This document shows, one piece after another, positions 9,442 through 18,665 of a DNA stretch of 64,000 nucleotides. A program made the position numbers and the translations under genes. The notes beneath the pieces were generated by a model. It was not told the origin of the DNA, made no database searches, and saw only the letters and a list, made by a program, of their open reading frames with translations. Source of the DNA: CAVRCA01 sp963719345 (lineage in GTDB: Bacteria > Pseudomonadota > Alphaproteobacteria > Acetobacterales > Acetobacteraceae); NCBI GenBank assembly GCA_963719345.1, contig CAVRCA010000007.1, positions 124,001 to 188,000 on the forward strand, written 5' to 3'. Each line of letters begins with the position of its first letter. Position 1 is the first letter of the stretch.

Positions 9442-9463
9442 CTGACCGTCGTACCTTCAACCC

Positions 9464-9958
9464 ATGCAACACAAGAGCTTCAGCACCATGCAGTGCCCGA
9501 TCGCCCGCGGCCTCGAGCACGTCGGCGAGTGGTGGACCATGCTGATCATGCGCGACGCCCTACGCGGGACCACCCGGTTCGACGATTTCCGGGCGGGCTT
9601 GGGAGTGGCGCCGAACATCCTCACTAAGCGGCTCGCGGCGCTGGTGGAGGCCGGCCTGCTGGAGCGGCGGTGCTACAGCGAGCGGCCGCCTCGCTACGAG
9701 TATCTGCCGACTCCGCGCGGCCGCGACTTCCGCCCGGTGCTGCTGGCCATGCTGGCGTGGGGCAACCGGCATTTCCCGCCGGACCAGCAGACCGTGCGCA
9801 TCGTCAACAGCGAGACCGGCGATCCGGTCGATCCGGTGCTGGTCGATCCCAAGACCGGCCGGCCGGTCGATGGACCCGGATACCACGCCGAATACACGCC
9901 GCGTCGGGGGCCCGCGACCGAGACAGAGTCGGCGGTTCAGGCGGAGGTGACACGATGA
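9464..9958 (+). CDS. HxlR family winged-helix transcriptional regulator
   Basis: A 164-residue DNA-binding protein. The HxlR signature is clear: CPIARGLEHVGEWWTMLIMR near the N-terminus, the helix-turn-helix FDDFRAGLGVAPNILTKRL and the wing RYEYLPTPRGRDF, followed by a non-conserved, charged C-terminal extension of about 50 residues. The Cys at residue 10 sits at the position used for redox or electrophile sensing in several HxlR proteins. Its stop overlaps the start of the MATE efflux gene (ATGA), so it forms an operon with the pump and is divergent from the acyl-CoA dehydrogenase operon. It probably senses an electrophilic or aromatic compound and controls the flanking genes. Confidence 0.9.
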   Translation: MQHKSFSTMQCPIARGLEHVGEWWTMLIMRDALRGTTRFDDFRAGLGVAPNILTKRLAALVEAGLLERRCYSERPPRYEYLPTPRGRDFRPVLLAMLAWGNRHFPPDQQTVRIVNSETGDPVDPVLVDPKTGRPVDGPGYHAEYTPRRGPATETESAVQAEVTR

Positions 9959-11358
9959 GCGCCACCCTCGGCAGCATCGCTGTGGCGCCAACGTCGCAAG
10001 AGGCATCGAAGCCGGCGCTCAACCAGCGCACGCATCGTCTGCTGCACGGCCCGATCACGTCCACGTTGTTGCGGATGGCATGGCCGAACGTGCTGGTGAT
10101 GCTGGCGCAGGCGTCCACCGGGCTGGTCGAGACATACTGGGTCGGCAAGCTCGGCACCGACGCGCTGGCCGGCATGGCACTGGCGTTCCCGGGCGTGATG
10201 CTGATGGCGATGCTGTCCGGCGGCGCGCTCGGCGGCGGCATATCCTCCGCGGTCGCCCGGGCGCTCGGGGCCGGGCGCCGGGACGATGCCGACGCGCTGG
10301 TGCTGCACGCGCTCATCGTCAACGCCCTGCTCGGCCTTGGTTTTTCCACCGCGGTCCTGCTGTTCGGCCCGCCGCTGTATCGCGCGCTCGGCGGCGCCGG
10401 CGGCGCGTTGCGGGCCGCGCTGCTCTATTCCAACGTGGTGTTCGCAGGCAACGTGCTGCTCTGGCTGATGAACGCGTTCGCCAGCGTCATCCGCGGCACC
10501 GGCAACATGCTCATTCCGGCGATGGTGATCTGTGTCGGCCTGGTGGTGCTGGTGCCGTTGTCGCCGTGTCTGATCTTCGGTCTCGGCCCGTTTCCCGCCC
10601 TCGGCATCGCCGGCGGCGGCCTGGCGATGGTGCTGACCTATGCGCTCGGCTGCACGGTGTTGGGTTGGTACGTGCTCTCCGGCCGCAATCTCGTGCGGCT
10701 GCGATCGACGCGGCTGCGTTGGCCGTTGTTCGCGGACATCCTGCGCGTCGGCGGCGTCGGCGGCATCAGCACGGTGCAGACCAACCTGACGGTCGCGCTG
10801 ACCACCGCGCTGGTCGGATTGGCGGCGGGGTCGGACGCGGTGGCGGGCTACGGAACCGGGGCGCGATTGGAATACCTGCTCGTGCCGGTGGTGTTCGGCC
10901 TCGGCAGTCCGCTGGTCGCCATGGTGGGCACCAGCATCGGCGCCGGCAATCACGCCCGCGCGCTTAGGATCGCGTTCATCGGCGGCGCGATCGCCTTCGG
11001 CCTCACCGAAACCGTCGGCATCGCCGCCGCGATCTGGCCGCGCGCCTGGCTCGAGCTGTTCGGCTCCGATCCCGTGATGCTGGCAACGGGGGCGAGCTAT
11101 CTGCGGGCGGTCGGGCCGTTCTACGGCTTCTTTGGGCTGGGGCTGTCGATCTATTTCTGCTCGCAGGGCGCCGGGCGGCTGCTGTGGCCGCTGCTCGGCG
11201 GCCTCGTGCGGCTGGTGATCGCGGTGGGCGGCGGCTGGCTGATGCTGCGCTGGACCGGCTCGCTCGGGGCGCTGTTCGCGACCCTGGGGGCGGCGCTTTT
11301 GGTCTACGGCCTGATGCTGGCGGGCGCGGTCCGGCTCGGCGCATGGTCGCGCCGGTAG
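9955..11358 (+). CDS. MATE family multidrug efflux transporter
   Basis: A 467-residue integral membrane protein with twelve predicted helices arranged as two six-helix MATE repeats. Recognisable segments are the first-helix region RMAWPNVLVMLAQAS followed by ETYWVGKLGTDALAGMALAF and GAIRGTGN-like text (SVIRGTGNMLIPAMVICVGL) at the end of the first repeat. MATE pumps export cationic or aromatic compounds using a proton or sodium gradient. The start ATG at 9955 overlaps the stop of the HxlR gene by four bases, so translation is probably coupled. That pairing suggests export of the compound the regulator senses. An upstream in-frame extension (from 9670) is the other-frame shadow of the regulator and is not used. 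Confidence 0.92.
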   Translation: MSATLGSIAVAPTSQEASKPALNQRTHRLLHGPITSTLLRMAWPNVLVMLAQASTGLVETYWVGKLGTDALAGMALAFPGVMLMAMLSGGALGGGISSAVARALGAGRRDDADALVLHALIVNALLGLGFSTAVLLFGPPLYRALGGAGGALRAALLYSNVVFAGNVLLWLMNAFASVIRGTGNMLIPAMVICVGLVVLVPLSPCLIFGLGPFPALGIAGGGLAMVLTYALGCTVLGWYVLSGRNLVRLRSTRLRWPLFADILRVGGVGGISTVQTNLTVALTTALVGLAAGSDAVAGYGTGARLEYLLVPVVFGLGSPLVAMVGTSIGAGNHARALRIAFIGGAIAFGLTETVGIAAAIWPRAWLELFGSDPVMLATGASYLRAVGPFYGFFGLGLSIYFCSQGAGRLLWPLLGGLVRLVIAVGGGWLMLRWTGSLGALFATLGAALLVYGLMLAGAVRLGAWSRR

Positions 11359-11415
11359 CGTCCCGCCCGCGCCGGGTGCACGATCGGCCCTGGGCGCGGA
11401 CGGGAGCGACAGGCG

Positions 11416-12407
11416 ATGACGCACGAAGCGAGGATCGAGCGGCGACTGGTGGGCGGATTGGCGATCCCGGCGATCGGGCTGGGCTGCATGCCGCTCTCCG
11501 GCATCTACGGCGCGGCGGATGACACGGCCTCGGAAAACCTGATCCGGCGCGCGATCGACCTCGGCGCGAGCCATCTCGACTCGTCCGACATGTACGGCTG
11601 GGGCCATAACGAGGAGCTGGTGGGCCGCGCCATCAAGGGGCGGCGCGAGCAGGTGGTGCTCGCCACCAAGTTCGGCCAGACCAGGCGGGAAAACGGGCCG
11701 AACGGGGTGGACGGCAGCCCCGCCTATGTCGCGAAGGCCTGCGAGGCGAGCCTGCGGCGGCTCGGGGTGGAGGTGATCGACCTCTACTACCAGCACCGGG
11801 TTGATCCCGCCGTGCCGATCGAGGACACCGTGGGCGCAATGGCGCGCCTCGTGGAGCAGGGCAAGGTGCGCCATCTCGGCCTGTCCGAGGCACGGCCGGA
11901 GACGATCCGGCGGGCGCACGCGGTGCATCCGATCGCCGCCGTACAGACCGAGTTTTCGCTCCTCTATCGCGTCGAGGCCGAGGAGACGCGGGAGACCACG
12001 CGCGGACTTGGGAATCGGTTTCGTCGCCGTACTCGCCGCTTGGTCGCGGCTTCCTGACCGGCGCGATCCGCAGTTTTTCCGATGTGGACGGCCGCCGCGC
12101 CCAGCATCCGCGGTTCCAGGAGGAGAATTTCGCCCGGAACCGCGAGCTGGTGGCGCGGGTCGAGGCAATCGCCGCCGAGAAGGGCTGTACCCCGGCGCAG
12201 CTCGCGCTCGCCTGGCTGCTGGCGCAAGGGCCGGATGTGGTGGCAATCCCCGGCACGCGGAAGCTGGAGCGGCTGGAGGAGAATGTCGGTGCTGCGAACG
12301 TCACGCTGACGCTGGCCGAGGTCGAGCGGATCTCCGCCGCCGTCCCGCGCGGCGCCGCGGCAGGCACCCGCTATCCGGCCGGCGGCATGGCCGCTGTCTA
12401 CATCTGA
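11416..12407 (+). pseudogene. Aldo/keto reductase, two single-base insertions
   Basis: Combined reading frames give a 329-residue NADPH-dependent aldo/keto reductase. 11416-~12010 encodes the N-terminal barrel with the catalytic Asp-Tyr region (HLDSSDMYGWGHNEELVGRA), the Lys strand (VVLATKFG) and LYYQHRVDP. ~12084-12407 encodes the C-terminal cofactor segment (PAQLALAWLLAQGPDVVAIP then GTRKLERLEENVGA). Between them the expected GIGFVAYSPLGRGFLTG is readable only by dropping one base near 12013 and one near 12031. The start ATG follows CGGGAGCGACAGGCG. It reduces carbonyl compounds in the cytosol; the substrate is unknown. It lies just after the MATE gene on the same strand. Two clean insertions within 20 bases of otherwise perfect coding sequence look like sequence errors as much as decay. 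Confidence 0.86.
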
Positions 12408-12436
12408 CATAACGATAGCCTGACATAACGATAGTC
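12405..12436. repeat. Tandem 16-bp direct repeat between aldo/keto reductase and LLM oxidoreductase
   Basis: Two adjacent copies of TGACATAACGATAGYC (12405-12420 and 12421-12436) differ only at one base. The first copy supplies the TGA stop of the aldo/keto reductase. The second ends 12 bases before the next ATG and is followed by the GGGAGG ribosome binding site. It could be a small duplication or a regulator half-site pair in the leader of the oxidoreductase gene. Confidence 0.7.
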
Positions 12437-12448
12437 TGGGAGGGCGCC

Positions 12449-13639
12449 ATGATCACCAAGTTCGACAGCCTGTTCGCCGGTCATATCGATCTCGACAACG
12501 TCGGCTACGGCGGCACGCCGGTGAACGATCGACGGTTCTCCAACGAACAGTTGGCGACCGTGTTCGACAAGACCGCGGCGATGGCCAAGCTCATGGACCG
12601 CATGGGCTACAACGCGTTCTGGATGGCCGAGCATCACTTCCAGCCGGAGGGATACGAGTGCATCCCGAACGTGCTGATGATGGCGCTGCACCTCACGCAT
12701 CTCACCGAGCGCCTGCAGATCGGCTGCGGCTTCAACATCGCGCCGATGTGGCACCCGCTGCGGCTCGCCGAGGATTTCGCGATGGCGGACATCCTCAGCA
12801 AGGGGCGCATCATCTTCGGCCTCGGGCGCGGCTATCACACCCGCGAGGTCGAAACATTCGGCGCACCGTTGCTGGACCAGGCAGCCAACCGCGAGCTGTT
12901 CGAGGAGCAGGTCGACGTCATATTCAAAGCCTTCAACGAGGAGCGTTTCTCCCACCGCGGCAAGCACTACACCCTGCCGCCCGAAGTGCCGTACCGCGGC
13001 TATCAGTTGAAGGAACTGACCCTGGTGCCGCGACCGCTGCGGCGTCCGGTGGAAACCTGGCAGCCGATCCAGGGTGGAAGCGCGCGGGCGCTCGAATTCA
13101 TGGCCCGGCATGGCATCCAGGGAATGATCGGCGGCGGCTCGGCCGACGGCGGCGTGATGCACAAGACGGTGCTCGCCTGGCAGGAGGCGCACGCCAAGAT
13201 GGGCAAGCACATCGAACTCGGCGAGCGCCTCTGCTTCGGCTTTCACTTCTTCATCGCCGACAGCCGCGAACAGGGCGCACGCGAGGCGGCGAAATACTAC
13301 GAGGAGAACATGAAGATGTTCGGCGAGCTGCGTCTCGTGCGCGCCCTCACCGAGGAGCAGATCGAGGTCATGCGCGACCCGGCGCGCGCGCCGACCGCCA
13401 CCTTGCCGCGCATCGAGGGCGCGATCGCCAATGGCGGCTTCCTGTGCGGCTCACCCGACGAGATCGTCGAGCATCTGAAAAGGCTGGAGCGGACCTATCC
13501 CGCGCTCGACCGTGTCTCGGTTAGTCTGTCGGTCGGCGTGCCGAAGGCGGTCGCGCTCGAGCAGCTCGAACGGTTCGCCACCGAGGTGATGCCGGCCTTC
13601 ACCCGCAAGAGGGTGCCCGAGCCCGCGCTCGCCAAGTAG
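12449..13639 (+). CDS. LLM-class (luciferase-like) flavin-dependent oxidoreductase
   Basis: A 396-residue TIM-barrel monooxygenase of the bacterial luciferase-like family. Signature segments are NAFWMAEHHF near residue 52, the strand-4 region IIFGLGRGYHTREVE and the C-terminal GSPDEIVEHLKRLERTYP. Such enzymes use reduced FMN or F420 to oxygenate small organic substrates or, in some members, act as dehydrogenases. Start ATG 12449 follows GGGAGG at ideal spacing. It is the first of three members of this family in the window; the others are at 18666-19682 and 19695-20928. The substrate is not deducible. Confidence 0.92.
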   Translation: MITKFDSLFAGHIDLDNVGYGGTPVNDRRFSNEQLATVFDKTAAMAKLMDRMGYNAFWMAEHHFQPEGYECIPNVLMMALHLTHLTERLQIGCGFNIAPMWHPLRLAEDFAMADILSKGRIIFGLGRGYHTREVETFGAPLLDQAANRELFEEQVDVIFKAFNEERFSHRGKHYTLPPEVPYRGYQLKELTLVPRPLRRPVETWQPIQGGSARALEFMARHGIQGMIGGGSADGGVMHKTVLAWQEAHAKMGKHIELGERLCFGFHFFIADSREQGAREAAKYYEENMKMFGELRLVRALTEEQIEVMRDPARAPTATLPRIEGAIANGGFLCGSPDEIVEHLKRLERTYPALDRVSVSLSVGVPKAVALEQLERFATEVMPAFTRKRVPEPALAK

Positions 13640-13644
13640 GCCGG

Positions 13645-14430
13645 TCACTCCGCGACCATCCGGGCCAGCACGGTCTCGAACGGTTCGGTGGAGACGCGGA
13701 AGTCGCCGCGGAACGGGTTGCTGAGGGCGAGGATCATCACCAGCACCAGCACGCCGGAGACCGCCAGCACGGCGGTCATCGCGAGGTGCAGGCGCACGCT
13801 GGACGCGCCGAGGAAGGAGCCGAAGCCGATCGTCAGCCCGCCGCCGGCGAGCACCACGAACCAGACGATGCCGGGGATCGTGCTCTGCGCCGCCAGCAGC
13901 CGCTCCTCCCGCGCGTCCCGCAGACGGGTCAGCGTTTCGAGCAGCAGCGCGTGCCAGTTCGCGTCGGCTTGGGTGGTCGGGCGCAGGTCGATCGCGGTCC
14001 GGTTCAGCCGGTCGAGATAGGGGTCGCCGGCGCTCGCCACCCGGCCCGACGCCTGCGCCGGCCATTCCGTCAGGATGACCGCGCGGGCATAGCCGACGAG
14101 ATCGTCGTGCAGACGGGTTCGGTCCGGGTCGGCTACTCCGGCAGCGGTCCGCTCCAAGTCGAGCAGCAGCGCGGCTTCGTGGTGGCTCGCCGCCTTGGCC
14201 CCGTTGAAGCCCTCCCAGGCGAGCATGGCGACGAACGCCAGCAGAACGGCATAGGTGACGCCGATGATGGAGAAGATCGCGGCGGCGACGTCGTTGTGCT
14301 CTCGCCGGAGCATTGACGGCAGGAAACGCCTGACAACCAGCTCCAGCACGATCGTGGCGACCACGGCCAGCGCACCGATCGAGAGGCCGGTCGCCCAGAT
14401 CGGATACTCGTAGACCCTATCGGGATGCAT
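13645..14430 (-). CDS. DUF4239 (bestrophin-like domain) membrane protein
   Basis: A 261-residue membrane protein. The order is an N-terminal helix (LSIGALAVVATIVLELVV), a second helix (IIGVTYAVLLAFVAMLAW), a cytoplasmic helical domain of about 110 residues and two C-terminal helices (GIVWFVVLAGGGLTIGFGSF and AVSGVLVLVMILAL). It closes with the family motif NPFRGDFRVSTEPFE. This is the DUF4239/bestrophin-like arrangement; an anion-channel-related role is assumed for the family but unproven. The ATG at 14430 is chosen because the longer open frame to 14649 adds only Arg/Pro-rich shadow sequence. It is convergent with the LLM gene, with five bases between the stops. Confidence 0.85.
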   Translation of the reverse strand: MHPDRVYEYPIWATGLSIGALAVVATIVLELVVRRFLPSMLRREHNDVAAAIFSIIGVTYAVLLAFVAMLAWEGFNGAKAASHHEAALLLDLERTAAGVADPDRTRLHDDLVGYARAVILTEWPAQASGRVASAGDPYLDRLNRTAIDLRPTTQADANWHALLLETLTRLRDAREERLLAAQSTIPGIVWFVVLAGGGLTIGFGSFLGASSVRLHLAMTAVLAVSGVLVLVMILALSNPFRGDFRVSTEPFETVLARMVAE

Positions 14431-14470
14431 GATCGTCTGCAGCACGGCCGGGGCGCCCGCGCGACCGCGG

Positions 14471-15313
14471 TCAGTCCTCCGCCGTGCGGGGCCACTCGGG
14501 CGCCGGCGCCTCGCGCGAGTAGTCGAGGGCGGTGAAGCCGCCACCCTGGTAGCGCTCGGCGATCGGGCTGTCGCTCGTCTTGCCGGCGAGTTGGCCGGCA
14601 AACCCGTCGGCGCTCTCTTGCGGCTGCCAGCCAAGCCGGTCGCGCGCATCGCCCTGCCACCAGGTCATGCGTGCATTCTTGGAGGCGCCCCAGATCACCG
14701 AGCAGCCGACCTTGTCGGCGTCGAGGCAGCGTTGCATCAGCCGGGCAAGATCTCCGTAGGACAGCCAGGTCGCGAGCATCCGGGCATCGGTCGGCTCCGG
14801 GAAGCTGGAGCCAATGCGGACGAACACGCTCTCCACCCCGTGCTTGAACCAGTAGAGCCGGCCCATCAGCTCGCCGTACGCCTTGGATAGCCCGTAGAAC
14901 CCGTCCGGCAGGAAAGCGCAGTCGGCGTCGATCGTTTCGCTGCGCTCGTGAAAGCCGATCGAGTGGTTGGAGGAGGCGAACACCACGCGGGCGCGCTCGC
15001 GCCGGGCGGCTTCGTAGACGTGGTAGAGGCCGCGGATGTTGGGGCCGAGCACCTCCTCGAACGGCCGCTCCACCGACACGCCACCGAAATGCAGGATCGC
15101 GCCGCAGGTTTCTGCTAGCCGCAGAATGGTCGGGCCGTCGTTGAGGTCGGCGCCGGTGAAGGTCGCACGCGCCGGCAGCGGGTCCGGGAACGGCACCACG
15201 TCGGTCAGCCGCAAGGTCCGCCCCTGGGCGGCCAACGCGCGCGTCAGCTGGCGGCCGAGCGCGCCGGAGGCGCCGGTCAACAGCACGGGTTTTTCGGGCG
15301 GAATGGGGCTCAT
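14471..15313 (-). CDS. Uronate dehydrogenase-like NAD-dependent epimerase/dehydratase
   Basis: A 280-residue extended short-chain dehydrogenase. Visible are the NAD-binding VLLTGASGALGRQL, the block LHFGGVSVERPFEEVLGPNI, the SSNHSIGF region contributing the catalytic Ser, and the YGLSKAYGE Tyr-Lys pair. It ends with FPEPTDARMLATWLSYGDLA, which is highly characteristic of uronate dehydrogenase (Udh). Udh oxidises galacturonate or glucuronate to the lactone in the oxidative uronate pathway. The ATG at 15313 follows GGAGG (upstream ATG 15379 rejected). It is divergent from the amidase with about 80 bases between starts. No other uronate pathway gene is visible, so the true sugar substrate is an inference. 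Confidence 0.82.
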   Translation of the reverse strand: MSPIPPEKPVLLTGASGALGRQLTRALAAQGRTLRLTDVVPFPDPLPARATFTGADLNDGPTILRLAETCGAILHFGGVSVERPFEEVLGPNIRGLYHVYEAARRERARVVFASSNHSIGFHERSETIDADCAFLPDGFYGLSKAYGELMGRLYWFKHGVESVFVRIGSSFPEPTDARMLATWLSYGDLARLMQRCLDADKVGCSVIWGASKNARMTWWQGDARDRLGWQPQESADGFAGQLAGKTSDSPIAERYQGGGFTALDYSREAPAPEWPRTAED

Positions 15314-15393
15314 GCGGATCCTCCGTCGAACGTGTGGCCGTCTATAACACCCATTCGCTTGCGGGGTGCCGGCGGGCACGGCAGGGTTCGCCC

Positions 15394-16740
15394 ATGTGGA
15401 CGATCGCCGACCATGCCGACGCGCTTGCCGCCGGGCGCGTCACCGCCCGCGATCTGATCGAGCAATCGCTGGCCCGGATCGACGATCCGGCCGGTGAAGG
15501 GCCGCGCACCTTCGTCACGGTGTACCGCGAGCAGGCGCGAGCCATGGCCGAGGCGATCGACACGCTGCGCCGGGTAGGCCGGGCGCCGAGCCGGTTGGCC
15601 GGCATTCCGATCAGCCTCAAAGACCTGTTCGACGTGGCAGCCGAACCGACGCTTGCCGGGTCACGGGCCTTGCAGGGAGCGCCCCCCGCCGCGCGGCACG
15701 CGCCGGTGGTGCAGCGCATGCTGGCGGCCGGTTTCGTGCCGGTGGGCCGGACCAACATGACGGAGTTCGCGTTCTCCGGCCTCGGCGTCAACCCGCATCA
15801 CGGCACCCCGCTCGGTCCCTGGGATCGCCCGTCGGCGCGCATTCCCGGCGGCAGCTCCTCGGGCGCGGCCGTGTCGGTGAGCGACGGCATGGCGCTGGGC
15901 GCGCTCGGCACCGACACCGGCGGTTCGTGCCGCATCCCGGCCGCGCTGTGCGGCGTCACCGGATTTAAGCCGACCGCCCGCCGCGTGCCGCTCGCGGGTG
16001 TCTTCCCCCTGGCACCTAGCCTTGACTCCGTGGGTCCACTGGCGCGCTCGGTGGCGTGCTGCGCCATTCTCGACGCCGTGCTGACGGGCGAGCAGCCGGC
16101 ACCGCTGGTTCCGGCAGCGCTGGACGGTCTCCGCTTGGCGGTGCCGACCAACGTCGTGCTCGACGGCATGGATGCGGTCGTTGCGGCGACCTTCGAAACC
16201 GCCGTCGCGCGGCTGAGCGCGGCGGGCGCGCGCGTCGTTTCGGCAAGATTTCCGGTGTTCGATGAAATGCCGACGGTGAACGCCAAGGGCGGATTCGCCG
16301 CGGCGGAGGCGTATGCCTGGCATCGTGACCTGCTCGCGAGCAAGGGCGCGCTGTACGACCCGCGCATCCGGGTGCGCATCGCACGCGGGGACGCGATGAG
16401 CGCGGCCGACTACCTCGAACTCGTCGCTGCCCGCGGCCGGCTGATCGCCGAGTTCGACCGTGCGACAAGCGGGTTCGACGCGCTGCTCCTGCCGATCTGC
16501 CCGATCGTCGCACCTCGCCTCGCTGAGCTGGAGGATGAGCGCGCATACAACCGGATCAACATGCTCCTGCTGCGCAACACCGCACTCGGCAACTTCCTCG
16601 ACCGGTGCGCGATCAGCCTGCCCTGCCACCGCCCGGGAGAGCCGCCGGTCGGCCTCATGCTGATGGGGGAGACGATGGCAGACGCGCGGTTGTTCGCGCT
16701 CGCCGCCGCAGTGGAGGCGGCGCTGGGAAGCGAACGCTAA
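15394..16740 (+). CDS. Amidase signature family protein
   Basis: A 448-residue hydrolase of the amidase signature family. The catalytic core is complete: the Lys in PISLKDLFDVA, the cis-Ser in RIPGGSSSGAAVSVSDGMA and the Ser nucleophile in GTDTGGSCRIPAALCGVTG, followed by FKPTARRVPLAGVFPLAPSL. The family hydrolyses amides, including allophanate, aryl amides and Gln-tRNA precursors. There is no gatB/gatC nearby, so a role in tRNA amidation is unlikely. ATG 15394 begins the protein at MWTIADHADALAAGRV, matching family members; the earlier ATG at 15334 adds unrelated sequence. It could belong to the same amide-catabolising capability as the hydantoinase group. Confidence 0.9.
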   Translation: MWTIADHADALAAGRVTARDLIEQSLARIDDPAGEGPRTFVTVYREQARAMAEAIDTLRRVGRAPSRLAGIPISLKDLFDVAAEPTLAGSRALQGAPPAARHAPVVQRMLAAGFVPVGRTNMTEFAFSGLGVNPHHGTPLGPWDRPSARIPGGSSSGAAVSVSDGMALGALGTDTGGSCRIPAALCGVTGFKPTARRVPLAGVFPLAPSLDSVGPLARSVACCAILDAVLTGEQPAPLVPAALDGLRLAVPTNVVLDGMDAVVAATFETAVARLSAAGARVVSARFPVFDEMPTVNAKGGFAAAEAYAWHRDLLASKGALYDPRIRVRIARGDAMSAADYLELVAARGRLIAEFDRATSGFDALLLPICPIVAPRLAELEDERAYNRINMLLLRNTALGNFLDRCAISLPCHRPGEPPVGLMLMGETMADARLFALAAAVEAALGSER

Positions 16741-16831
16741 CCCGATCGCCCGATCGCGGCGGCCGCGTCACCGAAGGCAGCGAGCCGACGGACAGGTCGA
16801 CGCCTTCTGATCGTCTGGTTCTACGGCCACG

Positions 16832-17809
16832 CTACCCGGTGATGACGCCCTTGCCGATGATCGCGCGGTCGATCACCGCCTGCACCGCGTCGGCGGCCCG
16901 CTCCAGTGGGAAACGGTGCGAGATGTAGGGCCGCAGCTTGCCTTCCCCCGCGAGGCGCAGCAGCTCGCGCATGTTCGCCTCCGCCTGCGCCGGCTCGTTC
17001 ATCCCGAGCCCGCCGATCCACACCCCGAGCGCGTCGGCGCCCTTGACCAGCAGGTGATTCGTCTTTGCCAGGGCCGGCGGTCCGGCGAGAAAACCAAGGA
17101 TCAGCAGGCGCGCACCCCAAGGCGCCAGGCAGCGTGTGCTCTCGTCGAACACGTCCGCTCCAAGCGGGTCGTAGACGATGTCGACGCCACGCCCGCCGGT
17201 CAGGTCCTTGACGGTGTCGCGGAACTTGCCCCGATAGTCGATCGCGTGGTCGGCTCCCTGCTCCAGGCAAACTCGACGTTTCTCCTCGCTCGCGGCGGTC
17301 GCGATCACCTTGGCGCCGAACAGTTTTGCGATCTGGATCGCTGCCAGGCCGATGCCGCCCGCCGCGCCGTGGATCAGCACCCACTCACCCGCCCGCATCC
17401 GACCGCGCTGCAATAGCGCGTAATACGCGGTGGTGTAGCCGCCGCGGAACACGGCCGCCTCCTCGATACTCATGCAAGCGGGCACCGGATCGCAGGCGTC
17501 CTCACGGCAATTGGCGAGTTCGGCGAAGGCACCCGACGGCGGCCGCGCCATGACGCGGTCGCCGACCCGGAAGCGCGCGACACTCGGGCCGACCGCGACG
17601 ATCTCGCCCGCCGCCTCGCTGCCAGGAATGAACGGCGGTTCCTTCTTTGTTTGATACTTGCCGGCGGTCATCAACACGTCGGTGTACTGCACGCCGCGCG
17701 CGGTGATGCGGACCTGCACCTCCGCCTCGCCCGGTGTCGGCGGATCGGGCAGATCGCGCAGGCGGAGCCGTTCGGGTCCGCCGAACTCTTCACAGACGAC
17801 GGCCCTCAC
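16832..17809 (-). CDS. NADPH:quinone oxidoreductase family (zinc-independent MDR)
   Basis: A 325-residue medium-chain dehydrogenase/reductase. The N-terminal GroES-like domain (VRAVVCEEFGGPERL, PPFIPGSEAAGEIVAVG) lacks zinc-ligand cysteines. The Rossmann domain has VLIHGAAGGIGLAAIQIA and GAKVIATAAS. This is the quinone oxidoreductase/enoyl reductase type, using NADPH. A GTG start at 17809 is inferred because it overlaps the TGA of the upstream SDR (GTGA), the usual coupled arrangement. The C-terminus has PYISHRFPLERAADAVQAV, typical of the family. It is the last gene of an apparent operon LLM-LLM-SDR-MDR and may reduce an enone or quinone intermediate of that pathway. Confidence 0.9.
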   Translation of the reverse strand: MRAVVCEEFGGPERLRLRDLPDPPTPGEAEVQVRITARGVQYTDVLMTAGKYQTKKEPPFIPGSEAAGEIVAVGPSVARFRVGDRVMARPPSGAFAELANCREDACDPVPACMSIEEAAVFRGGYTTAYYALLQRGRMRAGEWVLIHGAAGGIGLAAIQIAKLFGAKVIATAASEEKRRVCLEQGADHAIDYRGKFRDTVKDLTGGRGVDIVYDPLGADVFDESTRCLAPWGARLLILGFLAGPPALAKTNHLLVKGADALGVWIGGLGMNEPAQAEANMRELLRLAGEGKLRPYISHRFPLERAADAVQAVIDRAIIGKGVITG

Positions 17810-18652
17810 CGGCCTTGCTCCTTCCCCGGCCAAACCGGATTTTTGGCGAGATTCGGCCAGCCGGCCGGCGCGCCCGACGTCGTGGCCGCGTGTGCCGGCG
17901 GCAGCGCCGGATTCCAGTGGGCCGCGACGAAGCGCCGCCCAGTCACATCCGAGCCCGCTTCGGAGAACAGATGCAGCATCGGATGCGCCATTTGCTCCGG
18001 ACGGATCATCTGCTCGCGCGGAATGCCGCTGCAACCGGGCACCATCGGGGTGTCGGTCGGTCCCCCGGGCACCACGACGTTGACCGTGATGCCGCTGCCG
18101 CTCAGCTCGGCCGCGAGAACTCGCGCTCCACGCCTCAAGGCCCGATTTCGCCGGACCATAAGGGGAAAAACCGGGGTTGAGCATGGTGAAGAAGCTTGTC
18201 GTCACGTTGATGATCCGCCCATACCGCTGCGCCCGGAATTTTGGCACGCAGAGATGCGCCATGAAGAACGCGCCGGTCAGGTTGACCGCTACCACCTTCT
18301 GCCAGATCGCGGGGTCGATGTCTTCGATCTGGATGGTGCGCGAAAAATGGTCCTCGCGGACGAGTCCCATGCCGAGCCCGGCATTGTTCACCAGCATGTG
18401 GAGGCCGCCGAAATGCGCCGCCACCCGGTCGACGCTGTCGGCGCACGACGAGTAGCTGGACACGTCCGCCCGCACCGCCAAAACGCGCTCGCCGCGGAAC
18501 TCCGCCTGCAACGCGGCCAGCCCGCCGGCGTCGACGTCGCTCGCGCCGACGCGCAGACCGCGCTCGACAAAGGCGCGCACCAGCGCCCGGCCGATGCCAC
18601 CGGCCGCCCCGGTCACGATGACCACCTTGCCTTGCAGATCGCCGCCGTTCAT
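17806..18652 (-). pseudogene. SDR family oxidoreductase, single frameshift
   Basis: A classical short-chain dehydrogenase of about 281 residues when read across one extra base near 18125-18150. The N-terminal part has the cofactor motif VIVTGAAGGIGRALV, the MLVNNAGLGMG strand and the catalytic YGPAKSGLEAW. After the shift the frame continues with VLAAELSGSGITVNVVVPGG, the expected next secondary structure. The start ATG 18652 is preceded by GGAAAGAG. Without the shift, an artificial fusion to the following quinone oxidoreductase gene would appear. It oxidises or reduces an alcohol/ketone substrate with NAD(P). It sits 13 bases after the LLM gene and overlaps the next gene, so it is an operon member. 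Loss of function or a sequencing error are both possible. Confidence 0.84.
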
Positions 18653-18665
18653 CTCTTTCCCTCGC

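Noticed and set aside
9670..9954. Long N-terminal extension of the MATE pump from 9670
   Set aside because: It is the other-frame translation of the HxlR gene; the MATE start overlapping the regulator stop gives the correct length.
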